Assembly: GCA_002720095.2 (NCBI GenBank)
Contig: PBGP02000006.1
Span: 1 to 64,000 of the forward strand
DNA from: Methanobacteriota archaeon
Lineage (GTDB): Archaea > Thermoplasmatota > Poseidoniia > Poseidoniales > Poseidoniaceae
Direction: 5' to 3'
DNA: 64,000 nt
Positions 10,376-20,228 of the stretch are shown in pieces (position 1 is the first letter of the stretch; each line of letters starts with the position of its first letter). The translations under genes and the position numbers were made by a program. Below the pieces are notes generated by a model. It was not told the origin of the DNA. It did not search any database and worked only from the letters and a program-made list of their open reading frames with translations.

Positions 10376-10392
10376 ATTTTTAATATAATATT
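10376..10392 (+). promoter_or_regulatory. TATA-type promoter for MDR oxidoreductase
   Basis: An AT-only block (TTTTTAATATAATATT) is centred about 24 bases before the ATG at 10409. This spacing would give a leaderless or nearly leaderless transcript, common in Thermoplasmata. It lies in the divergent 152-base gap with nrdB. Assignment rests on spacing and composition only. Confidence 0.5.
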
Positions 10393-10408
10393 AATTGTTA
10401 GATTGTAC

Positions 10409-11434
10409 ATGCGCACTATAATCATTGAAAAATACGGAAGTCCTGACGTATTGAAAATTGTAAATCAAAAAGATTTAGTTGCTGATGAAGGAGAGGTAAT
10501 AATTAGTGTTAATAAGGCAGGTGTAAACTTTGCAGATCTAATGATGAGATTGGGTATATACGGCAAACAGGCCCCAAAAACACCCTTTACGCCAGGTTAT
10601 GAAGTTTCAGGAATAATTAGTTCAATTGGTCCAGGTGTGCATAATTTCTCTGTGGGTCAAAGAGTTGTAGCTCTTACGGGTATTAATGGATATTCTGAGG
10701 AAGTAAAGGTTCCAGTTAATCAGGTTGTAGGAATTGGGAATGATGTTTCATTTGAAGCAGCAGCAGCAATGCCAGTTACTTATTTGACTGCATTCCACAT
10801 GTTAGTAGAATTAGGTAAAATAAGAGAGGGAGATACCGTTTTGATTCATCATGCAGCAGGTGGAGTAGGTACTGCTGCATTTCAAATAGCCAAAGCATAC
10901 AATGCTGGAATAATTTTTGGAGTTGCTTCGTCAACTAAAAAAGAATTCGTTGAAAAATTAGGCATGAGATTCATAGATAGAAATAGTGAGGATTTCGTAG
11001 AAGTAGTAAAGCGAGAAACTAACGGAGCAGGAGTTCATCATGTACTAGATCCGGTAGGTGGACAACACCTAAGAAAATCATTTAAGTCGTTAAGGTCAGG
11101 AGGTAAACTATATTCTTTTGGAGGTTCTTCATTTGTAAAAGGTCCTAAAATTTTCAAGCTGGCAGCATTATGGAGATTGATTAGATCTCCTAAATTCTCA
11201 CCATTAGAGATGATTGGGAAAAATAAAGCGATTTTTGGAGTTCATATGGGCACTATTAAAGATTTTGACTTAATGAGAAATGAAATTGAAATTATTGTAC
11301 AGATGTTAAATCAAAAAAAGATTGAACCGATAATCGATAAGATATTTAATTTTAAAGACGTTGCAGAAGCTCATCATTATATTCATGACAGAAAAAATAG
11401 AGGTAAGGTTCTATTAGATTTCACATCAGATTAA
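10409..11434 (+). CDS. MDR-family quinone/alcohol oxidoreductase (zinc-free type)
   Basis: 341 residues of the medium-chain dehydrogenase superfamily. The N-terminal GroES-like domain has GVNFADLMMRLGIYG and PGYEVSGII, characteristic of the NADPH:quinone reductase/VAT1 branch; the catalytic-zinc cysteine of alcohol dehydrogenases is absent. The nucleotide-binding HHAAGGVGTAAFQIAK is a clear Rossmann turn. Substrate unknown. The in-frame TTG at 10403 is rejected in favour of ATG 10409 on promoter spacing. Confidence 0.88.
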   Translation: MRTIIIEKYGSPDVLKIVNQKDLVADEGEVIISVNKAGVNFADLMMRLGIYGKQAPKTPFTPGYEVSGIISSIGPGVHNFSVGQRVVALTGINGYSEEVKVPVNQVVGIGNDVSFEAAAAMPVTYLTAFHMLVELGKIREGDTVLIHHAAGGVGTAAFQIAKAYNAGIIFGVASSTKKEFVEKLGMRFIDRNSEDFVEVVKRETNGAGVHHVLDPVGGQHLRKSFKSLRSGGKLYSFGGSSFVKGPKIFKLAALWRLIRSPKFSPLEMIGKNKAIFGVHMGTIKDFDLMRNEIEIIVQMLNQKKIEPIIDKIFNFKDVAEAHHYIHDRKNRGKVLLDFTSD

Positions 11435-11841
11435 AGTTTTACTGGTCTTGTAGCACCGCACGCTTGACATTTTAGTAATGTAGTTCTGTCTTGTTTAATG
11501 AAATGAGTATCTGGAGCATTACACTGTGAGCATTTGATATATGCGTTCACATAATTAACAAATTTTTGTTTGATGTTTTTAGGAGGAATTCTACCTTTGA
11601 AGTGAACCCTTGGTCCATCAATTGCACCGCTTGTTCCTAATTCTTTTAACAGGAATTGAAAAACGTGAATTAAGTCTCTGTCCATGTGGGAAACTACATC
11701 TGCAAAGTTTCTGATAAATGTGTTAGATCCTTCGATCATAATGTCTGGAGTTGGTAGTGTCCATCGCTCTACGTTTGAAATTTTATCTGGTATTTTCTCT
11801 CTCGCTCTGTCTAATAATTCTTCATAATTGAAGTCGCTCAT
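11431..11841 (-). CDS. Translation initiation factor aIF2 beta subunit
   Basis: 136 residues, the usual length. The N-terminal helix, the core with FIRNFADV and RVHFKGRIPP, and the C-terminal C4 zinc ribbon (CSQC and CQAC) are all present. It forms part of the archaeal aIF2 heterotrimer that brings initiator tRNA to the ribosome. It overlaps the end of the MDR gene by 4 bases, convergently, and is divergent from the GfcR-like gene. A TATA-like CATTAATG (complement, about 11864-11871) lies about 27 bases before the ATG, so the message is probably leaderless. Confidence 0.95.
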   Translation of the reverse strand: MSDFNYEELLDRAREKIPDKISNVERWTLPTPDIMIEGSNTFIRNFADVVSHMDRDLIHVFQFLLKELGTSGAIDGPRVHFKGRIPPKNIKQKFVNYVNAYIKCSQCNAPDTHFIKQDRTTLLKCQACGATRPVKL

Positions 11842-11887
11842 TAGATACCCCAGTGAATGTGTGACATTAATGCTACTACTAATCGAC

Positions 11888-11900
11888 GTATTAATATCTA
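11888..11900 (+). promoter_or_regulatory. TATA-type promoter for GfcR-like gene
   Basis: ATTAATATC lies about 31 bases before the ATG at 11926 in the 84-base divergent gap with aIF2-beta. It is the only strongly AT-rich block at this distance. Spacing-based call. Confidence 0.4.
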
Positions 11901-11925
11901 AGGGGCTTAACCCGATTCTGATTGC

Positions 11926-12525
11926 ATGTCATTAAGTATCGATGAATTGAGAAATACAGTTACTAAATATAAACAGCAGGGTTTGTCAACTGAACAGATT
12001 GCAGATGAACTATCACTTTCACAAAGTACGATATTATGGTTATTAACAAGTTCATCTAATGAATCAGTTACTGATGATAGACCTGCAGATATTAGAATAG
12101 GTTGGAGAACAATCGGAGCTAGACCGACAAGAGTTGCTGCATTATCAGCAATTTTTGCTGACGTAGTTCTCGAAGAAATGGAATGGGATGTTGATTCTGT
12201 AGATACTATTGTTGGAATTAGTATCAATGGAATCTTATTTGCACACGAAATTGCTTCACAATTGAATTTAGATGTAGCAATTCATAGAGATAGCAAGGGG
12301 CCAGAAGGAGGGCATTTGTCTACAAAATACGGGCAGGTCGGCGGCAAGAGAGTTGTTGTTGTTGATGATGTATTATCAACTGGGGCAACAATCAAAAATA
12401 CAATATCAGTACTTAAAAAAATGGGGGCTGATGTGTTACTTGCATTAGTTTTGGTTAATAAGACACAACTTAATGAAATTGAAGGGGTGCCTCTAAGAGG
12501 TTTAATTAGAACTGTAACAGTGTAG
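11926..12525 (+). CDS. GfcR-like HTH-phosphoribosyltransferase regulator
   Basis: 199 residues: an N-terminal helix-turn-helix (about 5-40, with LSTEQIADELSLSQSTILWL) joined to a type I phosphoribosyltransferase domain with the PRPP loop VVVVDDVLSTGAT. This fusion is the architecture of archaeal PyrE-like regulators such as haloarchaeal GfcR, which sense a phosphorylated metabolite rather than make orotidylate. Enzyme activity cannot be excluded. It is followed directly by the LysRS gene (stop and next GTG adjacent), so the two share a transcript. Confidence 0.85.
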   Translation: MSLSIDELRNTVTKYKQQGLSTEQIADELSLSQSTILWLLTSSSNESVTDDRPADIRIGWRTIGARPTRVAALSAIFADVVLEEMEWDVDSVDTIVGISINGILFAHEIASQLNLDVAIHRDSKGPEGGHLSTKYGQVGGKRVVVVDDVLSTGATIKNTISVLKKMGADVLLALVLVNKTQLNEIEGVPLRGLIRTVTV

Positions 12526-14139
12526 GTGATTATTATTCATTGGGCTGATTCTATAGCACAAAAGCTCTCTTACAGGGGGAAAAAACACGTTATAGCTGCA
12601 GGTATAACCCCCAGTGGAGAATTCCATATAGGCCATCTTAGAGAGATTTTGACTGGAGAAATGATTCATAGGGCATGTTTGAAGTTAGGGCTTGATTCCG
12701 AATTTGTCTTTGTTGTGGATTCCGCTGACCCCTTAAGAAAAGTCTATTCTTTTTTAGATCCTGAATATGAAAAATATGTCGGACATCAGTTAGCTATGAT
12801 TCCAGCACCAGATAAGTATGGAAAGCCGGATTCAACCGCAGGTTCATATTCTGATTACTTCTTAAATCCTTTTTTAGAAGCATTAAAGAATATTGGTGTT
12901 AAGCCTAAGATTATCGATAATTATCAAAGTTATTCTGAAGGGAAATTTTCTGAAGCGTGTAAAATTGTTTGTGAACATGTCGAAGATATAAAAACTATTA
13001 TCGAAACTATTTCTGGAAGAGAACTATCTGCGGATTGGTTTCCATATAACCCCATAGATGAAAATGGTTGTATGGATGGATTAGTAGTAACCGGGTATAA
13101 TTGGCCATTTGTATATTGGAAAGATAGTATTGGTAACAGTGGAAAGAATAATCTAAAAAACGGTGAAGGAAAATTACCTTGGAGATTAGACTGGCCTGCA
13201 AAATGGAGTTGGATTGGGGTAACCTGTGAACCATTTGGAAAAGATCACGGAACTAGCGGGGGCTCTTATTCAACTGGAAGGAAATTTTCAGAAATGTTTG
13301 GTCATGAACCACCTTTCCCTTTAGCATACGAATGGATATCCATCAAGGGACAAGGTGCAATGTCAAGTTCTTCAGGGGTAACAATTGGTCCAATGGAAGT
13401 GCTAGAATTAGTACCCTCTGAGATATTGAGATATCTTGTTGCGCGTTCAAAACCTGCTAAACATATCGAATTTAACACGGGAGATATTCTTTTGAATTTA
13501 GCAGACGAATATGAACGAGTATGCGCTTCATTCTATGAAAAAAACCTGTTAGAATCAGAAGAAAATTTAACTAAAAGACAGAAAGTATTGAGACACGAAG
13601 CCATCGGTAGCGTAGAGTATTCACAAATAAATTTAGATTCAGAAATTGACCCATCGTACAAGGTTCCTTTCAGACACCTTTCAATGATTGCTCAAATCCG
13701 CTCTAATGATGAAGATGTCTTCTTTGCGCTTGAAAAATCAGGATATATTAAATCAGCTAAATCTCCAAGTAAAAAATTAATAGAAAAATTATCTAAAATT
13801 AGGTGTTGGATAAACTCTTCACATTTTCCAGAGAATCTTAAAATCCAAATTAATGAAAGAGTAGACAATAAAATCTTGGTAAATTTCAATTTTCCGATTA
13901 ATGAGTTCATACAAAACTTAGTTATAAAATTTAAAAATTTAGATACTTGGGAATCTGATTATATCGGTTCTTGTATCATTAATACTGCAAAAGAGATGGA
14001 TTTAAATGTCCCAGATGTGTTTAGGTTACTTTATTTAATAATTTTAGGAAAAGTTTCTGGACCAAAATTAGCGAGGTTATTACAAGAGTTGGATAAAGAT
14101 AAAATTTTAACACTTATTTTATCGGCGAAAAATAATTAA
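12526..14139 (+). CDS. lysK: Lysyl-tRNA synthetase, class I
   Basis: 537 residues. The class I HIGH motif is HIGHLREI near residue 35 and the KMSKS-equivalent is AMSSSSG near 285; HWADSIA opens the protein as in archaeal class I LysRS. The enzyme charges tRNA-Lys. Class I LysRS is characteristic of archaea and a few bacteria. The start is a GTG immediately after the stop of the upstream regulator. The C-terminal helical domain (about 330-537) is complete. Confidence 0.96.
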   Translation: MIIIHWADSIAQKLSYRGKKHVIAAGITPSGEFHIGHLREILTGEMIHRACLKLGLDSEFVFVVDSADPLRKVYSFLDPEYEKYVGHQLAMIPAPDKYGKPDSTAGSYSDYFLNPFLEALKNIGVKPKIIDNYQSYSEGKFSEACKIVCEHVEDIKTIIETISGRELSADWFPYNPIDENGCMDGLVVTGYNWPFVYWKDSIGNSGKNNLKNGEGKLPWRLDWPAKWSWIGVTCEPFGKDHGTSGGSYSTGRKFSEMFGHEPPFPLAYEWISIKGQGAMSSSSGVTIGPMEVLELVPSEILRYLVARSKPAKHIEFNTGDILLNLADEYERVCASFYEKNLLESEENLTKRQKVLRHEAIGSVEYSQINLDSEIDPSYKVPFRHLSMIAQIRSNDEDVFFALEKSGYIKSAKSPSKKLIEKLSKIRCWINSSHFPENLKIQINERVDNKILVNFNFPINEFIQNLVIKFKNLDTWESDYIGSCIINTAKEMDLNVPDVFRLLYLIILGKVSGPKLARLLQELDKDKILTLILSAKNN

Positions 14140-14205
14140 AACATTAAAAAACATGTTTTTTTATATTTTCGAACATTATACTTGAAGAACAATAACTAAT
14201 CTTGC

Positions 14206-15459
14206 GTGTCGATGGGCGGGGTGTATTGTCCTAAGTGTGAAGCCGACGTCGACGCCGTTGCTAAGTTTTGTTTGAGTTGTGGTCATAGTTTCTTGAATGG
14301 TGAAGGGCCTATTACTTCCACTGGCCATGATTTAAATGATCTTAAAGAAGCAATTAAATTAAGAGATGATATTTCGATGGCTGAGAAATTTAATTTAATG
14401 GCACAAATAGAAGATGGTGCAGATCCAATCAGGTTAGGGATTGCAGCTCCAGCAGAAGATGATGAATCTTACTCAGGTCTTCCATATCTAGAAAATAACG
14501 AAATCACAGAAGAAGATTCTTTGGAAGTCAATTTATTAAAATTCGGTGATAATGCTGTATCAAATTATGCTGTGAATACAATGGTCGGTTCTTCCGAGGC
14601 TTGGAATTTAGTTAAATCTGGAGAAATTAATTTTTCTGATAAGTTGTATCGAGAAGCGATGACTCTGGGTATTGATGCCTCGAAACATATTCATGATATT
14701 TCCACAGGAGAATATGAAGGTGTAGACGCAAATATAATTAAGGAAATTCCGGTATTGAAACCTCCAAAAAGATCTTTCTGTCCAAAATGTGGAACAGATA
14801 TTCATTCTTACACAATGATGCAGTGGAGAAAGTGGAGAGATGCATCATCCAGTGTTGTTGGAATTCAATTAGAAGCAGCTATGGAGACTTCAATTGTTAA
14901 AATCAGTGCATACCATATTAATGAAATGGCAGATTTGAAAATTGAAAACTCTAAACTAAAAGCTGAAATCAACGAATTAAAAGAAAAATTAGAAAAAACT
15001 GATAAAAAATCAATTGAAAATAAGTTACGTAAATCTTTAACAACTAAAATTAGGAAGGAACTATTAACTGAATTGAATCAAGAAAAAGACCTAATCGTGA
15101 AGAAAGAGGAGTCTGAGACCGTAGAGATGTTGTCATCTGAAACAGAAGAAATACAAAAATCAAAGCCAAAAACTAAAGCCAAGTCCCTATTTAAATCTAG
15201 AAATAAGAAAACATTTGAAGGTAAGGATTCAGATAAAGCTGAATGGTTTTTAAACGAAGCTCTAGATACTGTCTACGATCCACATGGTACTGGTAAAATG
15301 CTGAAAAGAAGAACCATCTTAGCTCGTTCTTCTAATGGAAATGTAAGGGTCGAAGATGTTATATTTTCATATGAAAAATCCGGTGAAAAAGGAATCTCTG
15401 ATTTAGCTTGGACTTCACCTACTACAAAATATATAATTGAAGCATATGATTCTTGTTAG
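14206..15459 (+). CDS. Double zinc-ribbon coiled-coil protein, unknown function
   Basis: 417 residues. A first zinc ribbon sits at about 8-28 (CPKC...CLSC) and a second begins at about residue 194 (CPKCG) without an obvious matching second pair close by. A Lys/Glu-rich coiled coil follows (about 245-310), then a basic linker and a conserved-looking C-terminal domain of about 90 residues (SDKAEWFLNEALDTVYDP onward). GTG 14206 or ATG 14212 may be the start. I do not recognise a family; a nucleic-acid or scaffolding role is possible only as a guess. Confidence 0.7.
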   Translation: MSMGGVYCPKCEADVDAVAKFCLSCGHSFLNGEGPITSTGHDLNDLKEAIKLRDDISMAEKFNLMAQIEDGADPIRLGIAAPAEDDESYSGLPYLENNEITEEDSLEVNLLKFGDNAVSNYAVNTMVGSSEAWNLVKSGEINFSDKLYREAMTLGIDASKHIHDISTGEYEGVDANIIKEIPVLKPPKRSFCPKCGTDIHSYTMMQWRKWRDASSSVVGIQLEAAMETSIVKISAYHINEMADLKIENSKLKAEINELKEKLEKTDKKSIENKLRKSLTTKIRKELLTELNQEKDLIVKKEESETVEMLSSETEEIQKSKPKTKAKSLFKSRNKKTFEGKDSDKAEWFLNEALDTVYDPHGTGKMLKRRTILARSSNGNVRVEDVIFSYEKSGEKGISDLAWTSPTTKYIIEAYDSC

Positions 15460-18400
15460 ACTTGTCCCAAATATTTTGAATTTCCTGGTGCAATTGATTT
15501 TGAATTCAATGTTGAATAATTAACCTGTAATTTTATCGGTGTTAAATTACCTTTTTTTGCCTCAGAGATTGCGGCTACCTCCATTCTAGCCCCAGAGATT
15601 GTAGTAACGAACGGAATGTTCATTTCTACAGCTAATCTTCTCATAATATTACCATCTCTAACAGCTCCTCCACTTATTGTAGGAACGTTAATAATAAATT
15701 GTATTTTTCCTTGATGCATTAAATCTAGAGCGTCAGGATGCCCAATATCATTTATCCTGTAGGCAGTGCTAACGTTAATCGAATTTTTTCTAATTATGTC
15801 TGAAGTTCCTGGTGTAGCGAATAATTGGAAACCCATATTCACCAGTTTCCTAGCAATTGGAATTAAATTTTGTTTATCTTCGTCCCTAACTGTCAGATAG
15901 GCACCACCAGAGGTGGCAACTGGAATCTCAGTCGCTAGTCTTGCTTTCAAATATGCTCTTTCTGGGCTAGTATCACTTCCCATTACTTCTCCAGTTGATT
16001 TCATTTCAGGACCAGGAGCTGGATCCAAACCTACCAGTTTGATAAACGGGAAAACGGGTGCTTTGACACAAACATGTCCTTTAGTAGGTTCAGGAATAAT
16101 TTGTTGAGACAATTTAACACCCAGAGTAGCTTTAGCAGAAATTTTTGCTAATGGAATACCCGTAGATTTAGCTACAAATGGAACAGTCCTACTTGATCTA
16201 GGATTAACTTCCAGTACGTAGACTTCTTTCTCTTGAATGGCAAATTGAATGTTATAGCAACCTATAATTTTTAAACCCGTGCCTATAATTTTAGTTTGCT
16301 TCTCCACAGTTTCTAAAACTTCTTTTGAAATGTTTTGGGTGGGTATGAAACAAGTTGAATCTCCCGAATGAATTCCAGCTTCTTCTAAATGCTCCATTAT
16401 AGCACCAACAAGAACTTCCTCTCCATCTGAAACAGCATCTACGTCTAATTCTATGGCATGAGACAAATATTGGTCGATTAATATTGGTTTTTCAGGGGTA
16501 ATATATGCTTCACTGAGATATGCATTGAGTTGTGTTTCATTTGTCAGTACTTCCATACCTCTCCCACCCAAAACATATGAAGGTCTGATCAAAACAGGGA
16601 ATCCAATTTCTCCTACAGCAATCCTTACTTCTTCAGATGTTTTTCCAGTTAATCCTCTAGGCATCTTCAAACCATTTTTTGAAGCAAACTTTTCGAATCT
16701 TTCTCTATCACTTGCTTCGTCTATAGAATTTATGCTAGTTCCCAGCAATTTTAAGTCTAAGCCTAATTTTCTGAGTAAATCCATTCTTTTTTCTAAAGGT
16801 AATGCTAGATTAATTGCTGTCTGACCTCCGAATTGTAGAAGTATTCCGTTTGCTCTCTCTCTCAATAATATTTCAATTACATATTCGATGCTCAATGGTT
16901 CGAAATAAAGTCTATTTGAGGTATCAAAATCAGTTGAAACAGTTTCAGGATTATTGTTGATAATTATTGCTTCGTCCCCGTGTTCTCTAATTGCTTTAAC
17001 TGCGTGTACACATCCGTAATCAAATTCAATTCCTTGCCCAATTCGAATTGGACCACTTCCAATTACGACTTGTCTTGCAGGAGCGTCGCTATTAAAATTA
17101 AGAGAGTCTAATCCATTGTATTCGTTCATCATGCCTTCTTCATATGTTGAATAATAGTATGGGGTCTTAGCAGCAAATTCAGCAGCGCATGAGTCTACCA
17201 TTCTGAATTTTGGATGAATACTCAGTTTGTGTCTTTGCTTCATCACAGCAATTTCATTTTGGTTTTCAGGTAATGATTTCCATCCATTGATTGGAAAATT
17301 TGCAAGACAATCTGCTATGTAAGCATCACTGAATCCATATTTTTTCCATTTTCTCAAATCCAAATCATTAATTTCATAGGGAGAATGTCCTGAGTTTACA
17401 ATTTCATTTTCTATACTGATAATTTCTTCAATTCTGTATAGAAACCATTTTGTTATACTAGTGTGTTCATGAATCTTATTGACATTCCATCCTCTTCTAA
17501 ATGCTTCCAAGATAGCTGAAAGTCTTCTGTCACTAGGAATTTCAAGCCAATTAACTAAAACTTCTTCACTTAGTTTTTCTTTAGCCCTCAAATTCATATC
17601 ATCTCCTTCTGATTCGTCTGCTCTAGTGAGTGGTCTTGGATGTGGGTTTCCAGTTTCGAGACTACCCCAAGCTTTCAAGAAAGCCTCTTGAAAACACCTT
17701 CCAATAGCCATTACTTCTCCGGTAGATTTCATCGAAGTGCCTAAATTTCTATTTGCTGTACGGAATTTATCGAACGGCCACCTCGGAATTTTTACTACAC
17801 AATAGTCTAAAGTCGGTTCAAATGCTGCGGTAGTTCCATGACCTGTAATTGGATTTGGCAATTCGTCAAGTGTGTAACCTATTGCAATCTTTGCTGCAAT
17901 TCGAGCTATAGGATATCCTGTAGCCTTACTTGCTAGTGCGGAAGATCGACTAACTCTTGGATTCACCTCGATTACTCTAATTTCCCCTGTTTTTTGATTA
18001 ACTGCGAATTGTACATTACAACCACCACAAATATTTAATTCTCTAATTAGTTTTAATGAGCAATCCCTCAAATATTGGTGGTCTTTATCCGATAGTGATT
18101 GAACTGGAGCAACAACAATGCTCTCTCCTGTATGCACCCCCATAGGGTCCAAATTTTCCATTGTGCAAACTATTATACAATTATCATTTGAGTCCCTCAC
18201 GACTTCATATTCATGTTCTTGCCAACCCAAGATTGATTCTTCAATCAAAACTTGATTTATTCTGCTATTTCTTATTCCTAATGATGAAACCTCAACAAGT
18301 TCACCAATGTTGTTTACAGTTCCACCCCCAAGGCCGCCAAGTGTAAATGCAGGCCTAACTAACAATGGCCAAGTATCAAGTTTTTCTGCAGCTCTCAGAA

Positions 18401-18863
18401 CTTCATCCATAGAGTTACATGCAATTGCTTTAGGAACTGGTAAATCTATAGATTCACATATGTCTTTGAATAATGCTCTGTCTTCTGCTTTTTCAATTGC
18501 ATCTAAATCCGAACCAATTAATTCAACATCAAATTTATCTAAAGTTCCGTCATTAGCCAATTCAGTAGCGATGTTTAATGCCGTTTGACCTCCCATACCT
18601 GCTAGTAAAGCGTCTGGTTTTTCAATCTCAATAATTTTTTTTACTACATCAGGTAATAATGGTTCTATGTAAACTATATCTGCCATTTCTGGATCATTTT
18701 GGATTGTTGCAGGATTTGAATTTACTAGTATCACTTCAAAACCGTCTTCTCGTAAGGCACGACAGGCCTGAGATCCGCTAAAATCAAACTCTGCAGCTTG
18801 ACCAATTCTGATCGGACCACTTCCGAGAAGCAATATTCTTTTGATATCATTTCTCCTAGGCAT
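15456..18863 (-). CDS. carB: Carbamoyl-phosphate synthase large subunit
   Basis: 1135 residues with the duplicated ATP-grasp halves. Both halves open with a GSGPIRIGQ motif (near residues 15 and 610), and the C-terminal MGS-like regulatory domain (LFATPGTSDIIRKN onward) is present. It makes carbamoyl phosphate from bicarbonate, ATP and ammonia delivered by CarA, feeding pyrimidine and arginine synthesis. The open frame extends 36 codons upstream to 18971 into carA, but MPRRNDIKRILLLG at 18863 matches the family start and overlaps the carA stop by 8 bases (ATGCCTAG). Its 3' end meets the convergent zinc-ribbon gene with a 4-base overlap. Confidence 0.97.
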   Translation of the reverse strand: MPRRNDIKRILLLGSGPIRIGQAAEFDFSGSQACRALREDGFEVILVNSNPATIQNDPEMADIVYIEPLLPDVVKKIIEIEKPDALLAGMGGQTALNIATELANDGTLDKFDVELIGSDLDAIEKAEDRALFKDICESIDLPVPKAIACNSMDEVLRAAEKLDTWPLLVRPAFTLGGLGGGTVNNIGELVEVSSLGIRNSRINQVLIEESILGWQEHEYEVVRDSNDNCIIVCTMENLDPMGVHTGESIVVAPVQSLSDKDHQYLRDCSLKLIRELNICGGCNVQFAVNQKTGEIRVIEVNPRVSRSSALASKATGYPIARIAAKIAIGYTLDELPNPITGHGTTAAFEPTLDYCVVKIPRWPFDKFRTANRNLGTSMKSTGEVMAIGRCFQEAFLKAWGSLETGNPHPRPLTRADESEGDDMNLRAKEKLSEEVLVNWLEIPSDRRLSAILEAFRRGWNVNKIHEHTSITKWFLYRIEEIISIENEIVNSGHSPYEINDLDLRKWKKYGFSDAYIADCLANFPINGWKSLPENQNEIAVMKQRHKLSIHPKFRMVDSCAAEFAAKTPYYYSTYEEGMMNEYNGLDSLNFNSDAPARQVVIGSGPIRIGQGIEFDYGCVHAVKAIREHGDEAIIINNNPETVSTDFDTSNRLYFEPLSIEYVIEILLRERANGILLQFGGQTAINLALPLEKRMDLLRKLGLDLKLLGTSINSIDEASDRERFEKFASKNGLKMPRGLTGKTSEEVRIAVGEIGFPVLIRPSYVLGGRGMEVLTNETQLNAYLSEAYITPEKPILIDQYLSHAIELDVDAVSDGEEVLVGAIMEHLEEAGIHSGDSTCFIPTQNISKEVLETVEKQTKIIGTGLKIIGCYNIQFAIQEKEVYVLEVNPRSSRTVPFVAKSTGIPLAKISAKATLGVKLSQQIIPEPTKGHVCVKAPVFPFIKLVGLDPAPGPEMKSTGEVMGSDTSPERAYLKARLATEIPVATSGGAYLTVRDEDKQNLIPIARKLVNMGFQLFATPGTSDIIRKNSINVSTAYRINDIGHPDALDLMHQGKIQFIINVPTISGGAVRDGNIMRRLAVEMNIPFVTTISGARMEVAAISEAKKGNLTPIKLQVNYSTLNSKSIAPGNSKYLGQV

Positions 18864-20169
18864 TATTACCACTCCTGACAATTTTTTCAAACTCATCAAA
18901 TAATTTGGAGGCATCATTGGGTCCGGGACAAGCTTCTGGATGATATTGAACACTGAAAGCTGGTTTGCCAATGACTTCTAATCCTTCAACAGTATTGTCG
19001 TTCGCATTAATATGAGAAACTCTTACTTGCGCATTAATCATATTTTTCTCTTTTCCGGAACTTATTCTAGATGGATGTTCGGCTAATTTTCCATTTATTG
19101 GATCTGCAACTGCAAACCCATGGTTTTGTGATGTTATACTTACTTTACGTGTCTTTAAATTAATCACTGGCTGATTAGCGCCTCTATGTCCATATAACAT
19201 CTTATATGTTTCAAGTCCAGCTGCAAGACCTAATAGTTGGTGTCCTAAACAGATTCCCATAGTTGGAATACCTGCTTTAATTCCTTTAGCTAGAGTTTCT
19301 TTAGCAGATTTTGCTTTTCCCACTTGGGCAGGGTCTCCTGGTCCATTGGAACAAAATAATGCTGAAACCTTCCAATACTTAATTAAATCCACAAATTTAA
19401 TGTCTGGAGGGCACCATAATACTTCAAATCTTTTAGATAATTCTCTAATTATGTTGTATTTTATTCCACAATCAATTACTGCAAGTCTTGCTAATTTCTC
19501 TCCTTTTTCATCAATTGCTCCTTCGTTAACTAAGATCTCCTTTTTTATGCAAACTGTATCAATTAAATCACTAATTGATGGATCTTTGGATTTATTAAGT
19601 ATTTCAATTAACTCCTTTTCTTTTTCAATTGGGCCAATTACGCACAACAAAGTGCCATATTCTCTTACTTTTTTTGTTATTGCCCTTGTATCAACCTTCT
19701 GTAGTCCAGGAATACCATGAACTCTTAAAAATTCATCAATATTTCCTATAGAATCTCGGTGATCTGGATGTATGATTGCTTCTCTGCAAATAACAGCTCT
19801 AGGCCAAATCTTGCTACTTTCAGAATTGGATTTATGAATTCCATAATTCCCAATTAAAGGGTAGGTAAAAGTTAGAACTTGTCCTGCAAAAGATGGATCA
19901 GTTAGACTTTCTTGATAACCAGTCATACCAGTAGTGAAAACTAATTCACCCTCAGCAGTTCCGACTGCACCAAATAATTCTCCTTCAAATCTACTACCGT
20001 CAGATAGGATTAAAACTCCTTTCCCACTAGCTTTAGGGGGTAATTCTGAGTTATTTATTTTCAATTCTAATAGTTTATCAGATGCATCTGCGAAATCGAT
20101 TGGATTACTCACACCCTTCTGTCCGAGTGCGGGAATAAATCCACCACCCCTCCTCTCAGATACCGACAT
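18856..20169 (-). CDS. carA: Carbamoyl-phosphate synthase small (glutaminase) subunit
   Basis: 437 residues. The C-terminal class I glutamine amidotransferase has the nucleophile Cys in GICLGHQLLGLA and the catalytic His-x-Glu in YHPEA; the N-terminal CPSase domain has FTTGMTGYQESLTDPSF. It supplies ammonia to CarB. The family domain begins near residue 48 (GVLILSDGSRFEGELFG), so there is an N-terminal extension of about 45 residues if the ATG at 20169 is used; no internal ATG fits better. Coupled to carB by an 8-base overlap. Confidence 0.96.
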   Translation of the reverse strand: MSVSERRGGGFIPALGQKGVSNPIDFADASDKLLELKINNSELPPKASGKGVLILSDGSRFEGELFGAVGTAEGELVFTTGMTGYQESLTDPSFAGQVLTFTYPLIGNYGIHKSNSESSKIWPRAVICREAIIHPDHRDSIGNIDEFLRVHGIPGLQKVDTRAITKKVREYGTLLCVIGPIEKEKELIEILNKSKDPSISDLIDTVCIKKEILVNEGAIDEKGEKLARLAVIDCGIKYNIIRELSKRFEVLWCPPDIKFVDLIKYWKVSALFCSNGPGDPAQVGKAKSAKETLAKGIKAGIPTMGICLGHQLLGLAAGLETYKMLYGHRGANQPVINLKTRKVSITSQNHGFAVADPINGKLAEHPSRISSGKEKNMINAQVRVSHINANDNTVEGLEVIGKPAFSVQYHPEACPGPNDASKLFDEFEKIVRSGNNA

Positions 20170-20228
20170 CAGTCAATGTCGTCGAATAGACTCAATAAGG
20201 ATTGAGGAAGAAATTCTAATTATAATTA

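Noticed and set aside
18864-18971. Upstream extension of carB
   Set aside because: The 36 extra codons lie inside carA in another frame; the family start and the 8-base overlap favour 18863.
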